64,000 nucleotides of DNA from contig OZ034968.1 in NCBI GenBank assembly GCA_964030785.1, positions 29,563,686-29,627,685 of the forward strand, read 5' to 3'. The position numbers were made by a program, and so were the translations under genes. Under the pieces are notes generated by a model. That model searched no databases and was not told where the DNA came from. It saw only the letters and a list, made by a program, of their open reading frames with translations. Below, piece by piece: positions 1 to 11,730 of this stretch. Each line of letters starts with the position of its first letter. Position 1 is the stretch's first letter. This DNA is from Siderastrea siderea. Taxonomy: Eukaryota > Cnidaria > Anthozoa > Scleractinia > Rhizangiidae.

Positions 1-108
1 CGTTCGCAGATGTTCGACGAGTTCGTTCCAGATTTTAGTTGCCTTGAAAGGCTCGCGACCAACATCATCGTTCTTGCTTTGGAATTTCAATTTCTTACGT
101 TCAGTCAT
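1..108 (-). CDS. N-terminal part of an unidentified protein, running off the left edge
   Basis: On the minus strand an ATG whose complement lies at 106-108 opens a frame that stays open to the window edge (36 codons). It begins MTERKKLKFQSKNDDVGREP and continues with a charged, helix-prone stretch including KIWNELVEHL. The composition looks coding (Lys/Glu/Asp-rich, amphipathic), and a CRE-like palindrome lies about 116 bp upstream, as expected for a promoter. No splice donor is visible before the edge. I do not recognise the family. It could be a first coding exon of a gene to the left; a chance ORF of this length is also possible. Confidence 0.45.
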   Translation of the reverse strand, partial: MTERKKLKFQSKNDDVGREPFKATKIWNELVEHLRT

Positions 109-1413
109 GACGTGTACATGTCATTTTTGGCAAAGAGAATCTTTAAATCTATTGTAGCTAAAATTACAACTGCATTTTTCGCCGCGGGCAAAACTTAATT
201 TGAATCAACCGCCAAGCAAAGCGTGACGTCATATCTAATCTTCATGCACAGGGAGTCGCAAAGAGAGAGGACCCTGGGAACGAGGTTGAGGGAGTCGAGG
301 CCGCCGCGTCACTTTGCAGGCCGTAAAAAGTGTCGGCTCGTTACCAAAAGCCATCGTCATAGCGAAAGAGATTGAAGTTGAGAAGATCTGCAGAAAAGCT
401 TGTAACTTGCATATTTCTTTGTCATCAGAGATGGCGGGACACTTGAAACAAACACCTTTAGACGCCTGTCCTCGACCACCTAGACAGCCTAGATCTTCGT
501 TCTCGGCACGGCCGACTTAGTCACACGCGAAAGGGGTGGTGGGGGGGGGGGGGGGGGGGAGGTGGGTAGATGAGGTGGATCAATAAGCTGGGGACCTCAA
601 AACCTGGACTTTACACTTGAGAAGTTTTTAGGTTTTTCAGAATTTCACGAAGTAAGGCCACTCACTCTGTTCCAAGGTGTCACCCAGGCGCTTCCTTGCA
701 CTCCAGCACCGCATGCAAATTTCCCCAGACTCTCCATCCCCTTTCGGCGCCTACTGTACACAGGCTTCAATCACTTACTGATGCCCCAGAGCTCTTGTTA
801 CAAACCTAACTCACAGGTAGCAATTTTTCCGCATCCCTTTTGCCTCTTGCTTCTGCAAAACTGGTTTTTTCTGATGGTTTCACACGTGCAATAAAACAAA
901 TCAAACCTCGCTGATTTTCTATCAGTTGCAGCGGCAAGCCCGTACGACCTGTACATTTACTAACTACGAATTTATTTTCAAAACGTGAGGAGAAGACTAT
1001 GTAGAAGTCTGTTATAAGTAAAAACAAGATTTATTGATTTTTTTCCAGCTACATTAAGTACTCATAGAAAAGCCTTTAAGTTTAACGCTTCTCTCTTTCT
1101 ATGTCAATCATATCTACTATAGTTTAGCAGTCTTTTTATTGGTCAACTGAGCTAGCCAAGTTGAAGGTAGGTCCACAGAAATTATCTGGGTCTTTAACAA
1201 GGTGTCTTTCGATCTTCTTTGAGCTTGTTTAAGCGAAAACGTTTGATCACGTGTCAGTTACGCAATCTCGTCGCACATAAGTTCACATCTCAGTAATAGA
1301 AAAATTTCCAAGACTCCTAAAGTAATGGTGTTCTCTGTTTTTCCTTCCGTTGGGCTATCTGCTCATATCCTACTCAGTAGAAAATTTTTCCAAGTAAATG
1401 GTAGAACTGAATA
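109..1413. other. Intergenic, no supported gene
   Basis: This stretch lies between the left-edge gene and the end of the kinase gene. It holds a short fragment at 267-288 resembling the end of the large foldback element at 38520-42460 (ACCCTGGGAACGAGGTTG against ACCCTGGGGACGAGGTTG). It also has a 19-base poly-G run at 541-559 in a G-rich context. The small ORFs are not supported by composition or splice signals. Confidence 0.5.
224..231. promoter_or_regulatory. CRE-like palindrome TGACGTCA
   Basis: A full consensus cAMP-response element octamer is seen here. It lies about 116 bp upstream of the minus-strand start codon at 108, a typical distance for a promoter-proximal CREB/ATF site. Functional use is inference. 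Confidence 0.35.
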
Positions 1414-1697
1414 TAGCCTAAGAAAACAACCGACGTTTCGCGAGGTCGACACTTCACCCCTCGCAAAACGACGTCTGAGTAACGAGCGCAAAAATTCCCT
1501 ACGATGACGCGTCACTACACAGATCTAGGAAGTGCTCCTGATTGGTTGAAACACGAGGGAATTTCGTTTCAACCAAACAGAAGCACTACCTAGATCTGTG
1601 TAGTGACGCGTCATCAGTATGGAATTTTTGCGCTCGCTACTCATGCGTCGTTTTGCGAGGGGCGACCTCGCGAAACGTCGGTTGTTTTCTCAGGCTA
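1414..1697. mobile_element. 284-bp foldback MITE, 9-bp target duplication
   Basis: The two halves are near-perfect inverted copies. The element opens TAGCCTAAGAAAACAACCGA and closes with the complement of TAGCCTGAGAAAACAACCGA; the arms exceed 100 bp and meet at a short centre near 1545. It is flanked by the direct repeat AACTGAATA at 1405-1413 and 1698-1706. Long terminal inverted repeats with 9-bp duplications are typical of Mutator-like (MULE) non-autonomous elements; the superfamily is inferred from this alone. It has no coding capacity. Confidence 0.8.
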
Positions 1698-2064
1698 AAC
1701 TGAATACTACTTCTTTAATGTTTCTCTTTGTTTGTAACAGACTTTCTTAAATGAGCCGGGGCTGGCTATGCATTAAAATAATTTTTCCACTGGATCATGC
1801 CGTAAATAAATTATTTGTTACTCGCATTTATTGAGCGAGTGGGAGGGCCTGATGGGAAAATATTTAGTTCGACTTATTGTGTACGAACCGAGCGCAACGA
1901 AGTGCGTGCGCCATGGCCAAGAGCCAAATATTTTCCCGTCTGACCCAACCTAACTCAGTCATTAAGTGTTTTATCATATCACCATGAATATATGTGTGAG
2001 TGCATATCGGACTCAGTTTCGTGAAATAATTGTTGAGTAGTCGACTCGATTGGTGGACTAATTG

Positions 2065-5000
2065 TTAGCTCAGTGGATGAATTGTGAGCGTGGGTCTTTG
2101 TGAGGGTTCGTTATAAAGGAACTTGAGACAGTTCCTTTCTTCCAGGTCCTCCAGATATCCCATGTGGGATTGTACAGCTCTTTCAAAATACGGTAGTCGC
2201 GTAACTGAGTGAGTTATAGTCTTCAGTGAAAGCTGATGCAGCGCATAGATGCAACACACCCCGTTAAAAACGTCCATAAACTGTTTCGAGTCAAAAGTTC
2301 TTCCGCTGAATTTTTCCAGTTGTTCTTGGTAAAAGCGAACAAAGTCCGTGCGCGTGGTGACGTCACTTTGCGATGGAAGCGCAAACGCAAGAAATTCAAC
2401 CACATCATGTTGAGGGGCGTGAACTGTCGCCATTTCCCAGTCGTATATACAGGAGAGTCGGCACATTTTGTTGTTTGTAACAAAGTGATTGTTTTGATTC
2501 TTCTCGGTTACCTCGGTCTTGCGAATACACACGTTTCTTGGAGTGAAATCGTAGTGAACTAAAGTCTTTGGGAAAGATTCGATAACTTGACACACACGAT
2601 CCAGATTGTCAATGAATCTGTCAATAAGGCTGGACCTGAACAAAGGAAAAAGATTACTATAGTCAAGCTAAAATCGCACACCCTTGGGGAATGGAGGGTT
2701 GTACGAAAAAAAACCAGGAATCAAGGGTTACGACAGCAACTTTGCATTTTTCCGGCTACATGCACAAGGGATTTAAAAAGCCCGAGAATTCAAGTAACAA
2801 AGGAAGTCCTAAAATTCAATTCATTATTACAGCAGATTTCAATTAAGTGCCGATAGTAATTCGCATTTGCAGTGGTTTTTGTCTACCTGAACCAAAGTTG
2901 GACGGTGATTAAAAACTCACGTCACTCAGTTAATTTGTCTGAAACCAATCGTGGAGTCGTCATGTGCGTCCCCCCACGCTTGACGCTCTCGTTTCACATG
3001 ATCTCTATGCTTGGAATTCTGATTGGTGCATTGTGTTTAAATGATGATTGGTCAGAGGGATTGCTTTGGTCTTGGTTTTACGATACTCAATCGAAAACTG
3101 CTCAATAGCATAAACTGAAATAGGATCTATTCTTTCGACTGTTTTATAGTGAACGTTCCTTAGTTTAACGTTAACACAGCTAAACAATAGAATTATCTAC
3201 CGCAGGTATATGAAAGGTGTCGACCTCCGTTTAACAGTCAAAGGGCCAGTTTTCTTTTAATTGAGACTGTGTTACGGTAAAGGGAGGCCGCGAGTGGTGA
3301 TACTTTATGTTTCTACTTGCTTCACGCTACAGAAACTGAGCCACATAAGTGCGAGGCGCCACTTTGGCTGGACGCACGGAAAATCTTAAATATTTTGTGC
3401 ACCATGTTGCGTAAAACATTGTATTGTGTGTCAGGCCTTAAGTCACCTTTTTGTTGTCCAAATGTCTGGAAAAGACACTTGATTTTGATGCAAAAGAGCC
3501 CGCCAAAACCCTGACAGCGCCTTCATAACACTACCGCTGTACACACACATCCATGGCTCTGATGCGAGATGATCTACGTCATCAAGGTGGATACTATGAA
3601 AGCGGGCGATATCTCGTAACACAACCTATAGAAAATGAGAAAGAATAACAGGATCGAGTTAATTTAAATGGAAACCAGTAACAACATAAAATGCCAGACA
3701 AGGCTCGCCACCAGCCTCCTGGTACTAGCTTAGTCAATAGCGCATCTGACTGGTTTGCCGAAGGTCATGAGTTCGACTCCCTTCGTCGACTCAGGTTCAT
3801 CTTTCTCCTTATCACAATCAAGCTAATTCACCACAAATTTTGAACGTTTATTTCTGCGTCAAATCGAATCGAGACATAACTCATTTGTAATCTGAAAAGC
3901 AAAGTCATTAGCGAATATTGATTTTGGCATATCTTTCCGGGCATTGCCTTAAAGTTTGCCATCTTTGTTCAATTTTCTTCATTCGAAGAGCAAGCAAAAT
4001 AACAAGATAGGCAATAGGGTATGCAGGTGCGGTTGAGGGGGGTTAAAAGAGACCTTGGGAACAAACAGGCGGCTGGCGCCCCATCCTCCACCCTTCGCAG
4101 TGTTTGTGTTATTTACATCCAAACCAATCGAGAGTCTCATACCTTTATATCATCCTGGTCCCAGACCTCCGGAGCGTTGTTGACGGTATTGAAGTGTGTC
4201 ACGTGACCTGTTAGATCCTCCATTACTATAACGAAAATCTCCTGGAAAAGAGTTAAACAACCAAATAAACTCGTATAGTCAGTTCGTGTCTGTATTCACC
4301 AAAAAAAAAAATTATCATAAGAAAGATAGCCTGCAAAGCAGGCGGTTTTGAGGGGGGAATGATTCGAAAACAGCGATTACGAACGACCGGCCGCCATTTT
4401 GAACGCGCGAACAAGGGAGAAACTGGGGAGAGGAAAAAAGTGAAAAGGGAGGGGGAGGGGGAGGGGGTGGGGTGGGGGGTGGGAAGTACCGCCGGTTCTC
4501 CTGACCCCCCCCCTCTTCTCGCCTTTTTCCCCTCCCCCTCCCCCTCCCTTTTCACTTTTTTCCTCTCCCCAGTTTCTCCCTTGTTCGCGCGTTCAAAATG
4601 GCGGCCGGTCGTTCGTAATCGCTGTTTTCGAATCATTCCCCCCGCAAAACCGCCTGCTTTGCAGGCTATAAGAAAGATCAATTTGACTTTCATACCTTGG
4701 ACGGATTACAGACGGTGTGATAAACTTTTGGTGCGATGTCCGTAAACCTGTGGTCACTTGCCCTCATTACTTTCACCTCTCTCACATCTGAGTGTCTGTA
4801 GTTTATAAGGAGAACATTCCATACTTATTACTGATCCTTCAAGTGCATTTTTATGAACCTATCAATGTTAAGCCCCATGATGGGGGGGGGGGGGGAGAGC
4901 TATTCCCGGGAAATCGACGTACAAGACTGTCCCCTGGGTAGGGCTTTTGAACTCACACGGGGCTGATATTTGACATTTATTAGTTGTCCGGGGGTAGGGA

Positions 5001-8000
5001 ATTTGACTTTGGATTCCCTAAAAATGTCAAATTCCCCGGGGATAGCCCCCCCCCTCCCCCGCGATCTGGGGCTTAAATTGATAACTGCATTAGAGTTGCA
5101 TTTCTTGAAATAGAGGAAGCCATATTAACCCTTAGGCAGGAGGTGGGCTCCTGCCCTTAGGTGATTTTCAAAGAGGGTTCTTTTTATTGTTTCGTTAACA
5201 AAATGTTGGTGTTTGTATTTCTGGGAGAATAAAAGCCAAGGGAAGGTTCCTGGGACGCGGGAAAACTGACACATGATTTCAAGTACACGACGAATCGACT
5301 CCGCAAATTCGAAACTAGGACACATTATTGAGAGGCCGGAGGAGTCTCTGCGCCCACTTCTCAGAGTTCCCAACTGACGAAGACATAATGGTCAGAATTC
5401 ATGAAACACACTTGACATTAAGTAACCAACAAATGTCCCCGGTTCTATTTCCCAGCGGCAAGATCACTGTCAAAATTTCCCAGCCAGCAAAGACCCAAAT
5501 ATTTTCAATTTTTTCCTCTTACGTGGACGAGGCTCACAGCCTAACTTTTCAGCTGACACAGAAAACACACGTTTTCTCAGCAACCCAAAGGGCACATTTT
5601 TACCAGCCAGCAAATATACCATTGTGGGACACTGATTTTGCTAAACACCGTCTCCCTGTAGCGGGATTCCCTTGGCACACGACTATACAAGAGACTGTAG
5701 GAAGGAGGAAAGCAATCTTTCGCATCATTTGACTTGAGTGCGGTTCCGCGCGCTTTCCTTGCAAAATAATTTCAAGGGCAGCAATGGCCCCAGGATAACA
5801 GACGCTCGTGTCAGCATGAGTTCGTTAAAAAAGACCGCTCAATCCTTATAGAATTGAGAGCCGATTTCGAAAAAATTCTTCCAGAATAATAACCAATAAA
5901 TCTCAATTCTGGCTGATAACTGATTTCATAAGAGGAGCTTGCGTCTAGACGAATTTAACCTCTGACCGTCAATTCACTTAAATTTTAACCGTCAACCACT
6001 CGAGAAATGACGTTTTTTCAACTAGCCTGCGTAGCTCATGATAATACTCGTGCGAAGTGGCGGTGGAGTGGTGTAGGCAGGCGGCCAATCCGCGATATAA
6101 CTCGTCTTTCCCCATTCAACCGCACCTTCGCCACTCGTCCCCTCGCGGCTTCACCGCTTAAACTTTAGTAACTTTGCCGTCTCCCACCCCGTCCCGCCAG
6201 GTAAGCAGGTTATTTTTTTACGTTGAACCCTTAAACCTGAATCATGCTTTAACCGGCAGCGAAAGTCAAAGCGTCTAGCTTCAAACTGAAGAAATTGTAA
6301 TCGTTGATCGTCAAATGAGCGTAATTTTCACCGTCAACTGTTCGCGCGCGCGTATGTGTATTTTCGATCGCTATCGCCAAAATTAGAAACTACTCACAGT
6401 CTACTCAAAGTTATTCCCCTATTAAGACCCTTCAAGAGGTTTTTTAGGTTTCCTGTCCTCATGTTTTGCAAAGTAATGAGGAAAAGTGGTTTTTAATATA
6501 TATCCGAACATTCTCACACACACACTACAGCTACATCACCTGGCAACTAACCTAAAGTATGACACCTGTTGGAACATCTCAGCGTACTGGCTAACCTCCC
6601 CTGGCTGATGTCTAATCCAGTCTCCAAAGATACCCACAAACTTTTCGGCCATCGGCTTGCATTTCGCCACCACGCGCAGCGTTTTGATTGCAGCTTCTCC
6701 TGCAGCTTTGGCTACTTGTAAAGAGTTTCATAAAAAAAAAACTTTCAATCCTTTTTCTCAGGACAGGTGGTTTTGCGATGTTACACTGCGCGTGTGGGGC
6801 GCAAAGGGGGAGTAAAAGAAGTCCTCTCCCGTCTAGATCAATAGATCGCAATTCAACATCAGGGTCGTAACGAGGTATATGGGATCGGGGATCAAAGGGG
6901 TGGGATCAGGGATCAGGAGGGTGGGATCTGGTATCACAGCCCTGGGATCAGGGATTACAGACCGTGGGATTGAGATCAGCAGTTTTTGATCAGGCTGTAT
7001 CATATTTGTACGATCAGGGACCAAAATTGGTCACGCTTTTGGAATCAAGGATCAGAAATTTGTGTACGAAAACGGGATCAACATTGAAAAAAACATACCT
7101 CGTTACCACCATGCAGTATGCAAAGAACTCGGCAAAACCATCCGATTTTTGGGGCGTAAAAATTAAATTCGAATTCCACAATATGTACATTGTGACGAAT
7201 GTTTTCTGTGAGTAGGTTGTGAAATTTCTACTGGATACAAAGAAAATCAGAACACTTACCATAGTTTGGTCTGTATTGAATTTCAAATCCATGGTGACCG
7301 ATTATTCTTTCATCGTTCTGTGACGCTTTACAGGTTGCTGTTAGACCTATCCTTTGTAATGGCACCTGATGAGCAAAATTAACGATAGAACTGATTTCAA
7401 ATGAGTCGTGAAAATAATTTGCGTTTGCTTTGGCCTTGCTTTATTACACTCTGTGATTTGTTAAACAAAAAACTTGCTCCTTTGACGCCACGTTGAGGTG
7501 CATACGTGTAGTGCATGGTTAGCGAGTCGGACTCTCGATTGGGAGTCAAGTTTGCGAGCTTATTACACGAGTGAGCAAGGGGGCAAACCTAACTCGGAGA
7601 GACTGGTGTTCTTCTCGGCCCTTTCTTTCATTACAGCCCTCATGCGTCTCGCTTACTGACTCGCATGAGGCACCCGCTTTAGTCTACAAAGGGACCTCCA
7701 GCGGAGAGAGGGAAGGGAACAGGAGGGCTTAAACTTCCCGCTTCCCGTACCCTTTAATTCCGGTTCCCGCTCTATTTTTGGTGGGTTTCACCTCTTTTTT
7801 TTCGATTGCGAGATACTGCACAATTTTGGATAAGTTTCCCCTATTTCTCCCTCTTCACCCCACTTTAGGAATCTCGCTTTCCCCCCTCCCTCTACTCCCG
7901 CCTCCCGTACACCTTCTGCCCCCTTTTCTCCCGGGCTTCCACCCTCCGTCCCGCTCCACCTCTGGCTGTCTATCGGACGGTCGCAGTGACGGTGGCTCGA

Positions 8001-11000
8001 TCGAAGCCATGCACTGGTGTATTATTGCGCTTTTGTTTTCTTACACAAGAAACTTGAGTCAACAATGTTTCTCCCTACCCAGGTGAATGGGCACCAGCGA
8101 AAAAAAAAATAATGGTTTCTGTAACGTGAAACAATTAGGATGGGACGGTAGTACATTGCAAGATTACTCCCTCAGGGGTGCGACTTTACTTTTACTCTCG
8201 CAGTCAGTTAGTTTTCCCCAAACCAATCGTGACTTGCTCGCTGAGGTTTTCCTCCTCTTGGCACCAATTACATTTTCTTCCAATTCTGATCATGGTTCAT
8301 TGTATATGTTGTCGATGAGGATCGGAGACGGGAGTTATTAAATTTGGTTTTGATTTTACGACACGCAGCTGAAAACCGCTTAGTCTGTTGCATGGGATAA
8401 AAGGACCTACCTCAAACGGCTGCCAAGAAACTACAGTTCCACTCGATCCAATGATTTTTTGGAAGAACGCCTCTGTTAGCAAGGATTTAGTGATCCCTTT
8501 GTTGGTGTTGGTAATGACGTCATCTGACGAGCGAGGGCATCGGCAGGCAAGCGCGCGTGCGGGAGGTCCTTCCATGAGTGCCTGGAGGTAAAGATAGAGA
8601 TAGAGATATCGACGGATGCACGGACGGACGGAAGGACGGATGATGGATGGATGGATGGAAGCATGGATGGATGGATGGATGGATGGATGGATGGATGGAT
8701 GGATGGATGGATGGATGGATGGATGGATGGATGGATAGATGGATGGATGGATGAATGGGTGGAATATAACTAACGAAGATACTAGAATTTTCAGAAATGT
8801 CATATTGAATCGGTGTTTCCCATAACGTTCATTTTGCAAGTTTCGTTTAATCAGTGCTTGAAGGATGTAGCGATTTGTAGTTCTTAATTATCGTTTGAGT
8901 GTTTGGTGGGTTTCTTGTTTCAGATTGGTTTGTTTCCGAGGGATACTGAAACACGATTTCGAAAAAGTCATCGGATAGACGCTATTAGAAGCAGCTCCGG
9001 GAGCAGAGTTCACATGAGCCGGGTACCCTCTCCTCTGCAGAGGTTCGGTGAGGCCAGTTTCCGCTGTGCGAAGTGAGTGCAGGCGCGTAAACCGAAAGCT
9101 ACCACCTACCCTGCCCTCACTTTTTCAGTGGAATCTCTCAGTCCGAAAAACCCCTTTGAGCCTCTGCGGAGGAGAGAGAGCCGGGTACATTGAGACTGAA
9201 CTGAATGCCGGAGCGTGTGACACTATCCACCGGATCTCATCAAAGTCAAAGTTACCTTAATCACTTGTTCTAGAGGCATCTTCTGCAGTTTGTGGAGAAA
9301 TTAGCACTACTGCATTCGTCACTCCTTGAATACTGGCTCGTTTTGAATAATAATTGATTCTATAAAGTGCTTCGAAAAAACCGCGTTTCTCTTTAAAAAT
9401 CGCCCCCTTTTAGAGCTGTGGGTACTGTAATATAATTCTATTATTCTGTGGGCTGTAGGTAATACTATGTGTCTTCATCGTTTCCGAAGAGTGAGACTTA
9501 GTCGCCGTGCTAGTTAGGCAAAGCAATTATAAATATGCAGGATTCTATACACGAAGTGTTGCGAGTGAGAAACTGCACGAACGCCGGCCATTAACATGGT
9601 TGGCAGATAAGGCCCCTTATAAGAACAGAGTGATTGTTATGTACCCAGCGGCTTGAACAGTGACGTCACGACGGCACACGTTCTCTATTGTGGTAAGAAT
9701 GCACGCGTAAACAAAACCACATTTTGTGAAAAGACATGTTTGCAAAACACAGAAATAAAATGTGACATTGTAATTATTCAATGCCAGAAAGACACTAGAA
9801 AGTAAATTTTCAGTTCGAATTAAATTTGGTTGACCGGATTAAAACAATCGGGTAAAACTGTTTTCAGGACTTGCATCTATTGTGGATGACAATCGGCTAT
9901 AGGCTGTGATTGTTTCTTTTAAAACTTTATTTTCTGTTTGAAACTGGATGGTTTGCCTATCGTTATGTTTCGTTTTGAATTTAGCACTAATTTACTATGA
10001 GAACTGGGAACAACTACAATTCTTGATACCAAAAGTCCTGCTCTCATATACACAAAACAGTCGTGATAAGGAGGAGAAAGGCCCCGAGAAAAGTTCAACG
10101 ATTCCCGAATCAGTATTTACTCGATGAATCGCTGCATCTACCTCATGCGGAATATCTATGTGGATTCAAGAATGGAGACAGATATAGCACAAACATAATA
10201 CTCACCATTTATAGGTTATAAAGTGTAACTCCACTTAAAACTGAAATTGAAAATGAAACAAGTATATTATTCTCGTCGCAAATTGCTGATAATCATGAGA
10301 TTTTGACAAAACACACGTGACACACTTACGAAGACTAGTTTTGGCCGTTTTACGTCCGTCCGAGAAAATGGTATGAACTGTCCATTCCTTATCAAGTTGC
10401 AAATACTACGTTTTCTCAATTTTTTGTTTCCTGTTGCATCCAGACGAATGGAAACCCATACATACTACATATTGTAAACTTTGCGTGACACCACCACTCC
10501 TTCGAGCTAGAGGGAAGACGAATACAGTCAAATGAATTATTAATACGATGTTCTAGGAGAAAACAATGGTTTGATGGGCCTTGGTCTGCTGGGAATCACG
10601 GAACTCGACGGTTCTTATAAAAGGTGTCAGGTGCCCTTTTTTTCGCAAATTTAGCGCGCTGAATTTGAAAATTTACCCATTCAATACTGAGCCATGTCTG
10701 TTACTGTGGTTTGTTGTTCTTTGGAATAATAATGAGGTTTTCAAGGTATTAAAAGCCAATGACAGTTTTTGTTCGGTTGTTTGTCGTGGAAAAAGCTGCC
10801 CATATGACGCAAGAAATAAATCCCGCCGGATAAATGGACTGAGATAAAAACCTAACCCTATTTCAGACCAAAATGTATGCAATTTCCATACCCTACCTTA
10901 GCTTTATCGCCTAAAAACGTTTATCTCCACCCCGCCCCTCCCCTCCCTTAGCCCTTTGAACGAAACAACAATTATTAATCACTTATTTCAGAGAATATAA

Positions 11001-11730
11001 TATAACTTCTGGGTAGGCAGATATATAACGTCCGTATATACGGAAGCCCCTTCCTTCCCTCCGCCCCCCCCCCCCCCCTCCTTTCCTCCAGTGGCTGCCT
11101 TGGCTAAGTCCTGGTCCCGATCATAAACAATGGGGCATAGTGGATGGAGAGTAAGGGGATTCGGGGAGAAAGCACACCAGAGCCCTCTGTATCTCGACCG
11201 CGAAATGATGCGTAAGGTAGAATACCTCTCGAAAAAGTTCACCCTTTCCGTGATAGAATTCGAGGTAGCTCCGTTTTAGATCCCGTCAATTAACTGACCT
11301 TGTATTAATTTGTCAGCGCGATTAATACCAGTGGCTTGATTTGAAGATGAAGAGATATGAAACTCTCACATCCGTTCTCTTCGAGTCGTTATGTCTATCC
11401 TTGTGAAATACTGACACTATACTGCAAACAAATATTTTTGTTTGAGATAGGGTGCATTGTTTTTCCACTTGTTTCAGGATAACTTGCTCTTTGTGAGACT
11501 GATACATGCTTGAAAAGTAGTCAATACAAATTGTATAGATGGATACTTCAGGTCAATTTCATAATCTTTTAACAGTGAATATTGTGTGAGATGCGCACGA
11601 ACCTACCGTGCATCAAGAGTTGTAGAGTTAAACTTGTTTTGTAGGTTGCACTTGAGATTACACCAGCGACAGTTTGGCCTTCTGAGCGACTGATTCTGTC
11701 TTTAAGCTTCTCTTCGCTGCTTCCGTTCAT
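2065..11730 (-). CDS. APH/choline-kinase-like phosphotransferase, eleven-exon gene
   Basis: Exons in transcript order are 11607-11730, 10330-10377, 10142-10155 (a 14-nt micro-exon, tentative), 9256-9282 (tentative), 8411-8581, 7260-7365, 6552-6711, 4696-4795, 4143-4241, 3447-3625 and 2065-2635. All phases match and the sum is 1599 nt (532 aa plus stop). The start is ATG at 11730 ([10 protein letters not shown]). The fold is inferred from kinase-like motifs: a candidate ATP-binding Lys in RVVAKCKP (about 177-183), a helix-C-type Glu in VREVKV, a hinge-like IVMEDL (255-260), the catalytic HxDxxxxN loop as HYDFTPRN (370-377), and the metal-binding Asp in IYDWE (408). Such enzymes transfer phosphate from ATP to a small-molecule hydroxyl; the substrate here is unknown. 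About 110 N-terminal residues precede the kinase fold. Exons from 8581 downward are well supported; the three exons between 9256 and 10377 are the weakest. Confidence 0.72.
3722..3790 (+). repeat. tRNA-like SINE fragment
   Basis: A TAGCTTAGTCAATAG stretch resembles box A, and GGTCATGAGTTCGACTCC resembles box B of the internal RNA polymerase III promoter, at tRNA spacing. It has no clean cloverleaf, so it is best read as a degenerate tRNA-derived SINE head inside an intron of the kinase gene. Confidence 0.35.
4327..4668. mobile_element. 342-bp foldback MITE, 9-bp target duplication
   Basis: The arms are about 150 bp and almost perfectly inverted. The element opens TAGCCTGCAAAGCAGGCGG and closes with its exact complement. 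Direct repeats TAAGAAAGA lie at 4318-4326 and 4669-4677. Each arm carries a YY1-like CAAAATGGCGGCC (about 4392-4404 on the minus strand, 4594-4606 on the plus strand) and long purine or pyrimidine tracts around the centre. The TAGCCT start and 9-bp duplication match the element at 1414-1697, so both probably used a Mutator-like transposase. The ORFs across it are translations of the hairpin arms. Confidence 0.8.
4860..5083. mobile_element. MITE-like inverted-repeat element with G/C runs
   Basis: The left end TATCAATGTTAAGCCCCA is mirrored by the right end TGGGGCTTAAATTGATA. G runs at about 4880-4893 face C runs at about 5046-5059. A second internal inversion is visible (CCGGGGGTAGGGAATTTGAC against CAAATTCCCCGG). 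No ORF. The superfamily is unclear: the sequence TTAA occurs in both ends, but a target duplication cannot be assigned. Confidence 0.55.
6867..7106. repeat. GATC-rich element bounded by 12-bp inverted repeats
   Basis: GTAACGAGGTAT at 6867-6878 is matched by its perfect complement at 7095-7106. The interior is a degenerate array of GGGATCAGGGATCA-type units, densest in 6890-6965. It lies in the intron between kinase exons 7260-7365 and 6552-6711. A non-autonomous transposon that captured or amplified a short tandem repeat is the simplest reading. Confidence 0.5.
8638..8757 (+). repeat. (GGAT)n / (GATG)n tetranucleotide microsatellite
   Basis: This is a nearly uninterrupted run of GGAT units, strongest in 8660-8735. 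Related GATA- and GACG-type units lead into it from 8597. It sits in an intron only about 55 bp from the 3' splice site of the kinase exon 8411-8581. The 180-aa minus ORF across it is a repeat translation plus that exon. Confidence 0.85.
9026..9177. mobile_element. 152-bp MITE with GAGCCGGGTAC duplication
   Basis: Terminal inverted repeats of about 17 bp (CCTCTCCTCTGCAGAGG against the complement of CCTCTGCGGAGGAGAGA, 15 matches) are bracketed by identical copies of GAGCCGGGTAC at 9015-9025 and 9178-9188. The 9-11-bp duplication groups it with the other Mutator-like foldback elements here. It lies in an intron of the kinase gene. Confidence 0.6.

Noticed and set aside
4253..4745. Opposed 128-146-aa ORFs on both strands with mirror-image sequences
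   Set aside because: They are the two arms of a hairpin MITE read in each direction, so protein similarity between strands is automatic.
5328..5732. 134-aa plus ORF in a kinase-gene intron
   Set aside because: No recognised domain, opposite strand to a well-phased gene, and no splice or promoter support.
8297..8839. 180-aa minus-strand ORF with His-Pro-Ser-Ile repeats
   Set aside because: The repeated part is a translation of the GGAT microsatellite. Only the segment 8411-8581 is a real exon, of the kinase gene.
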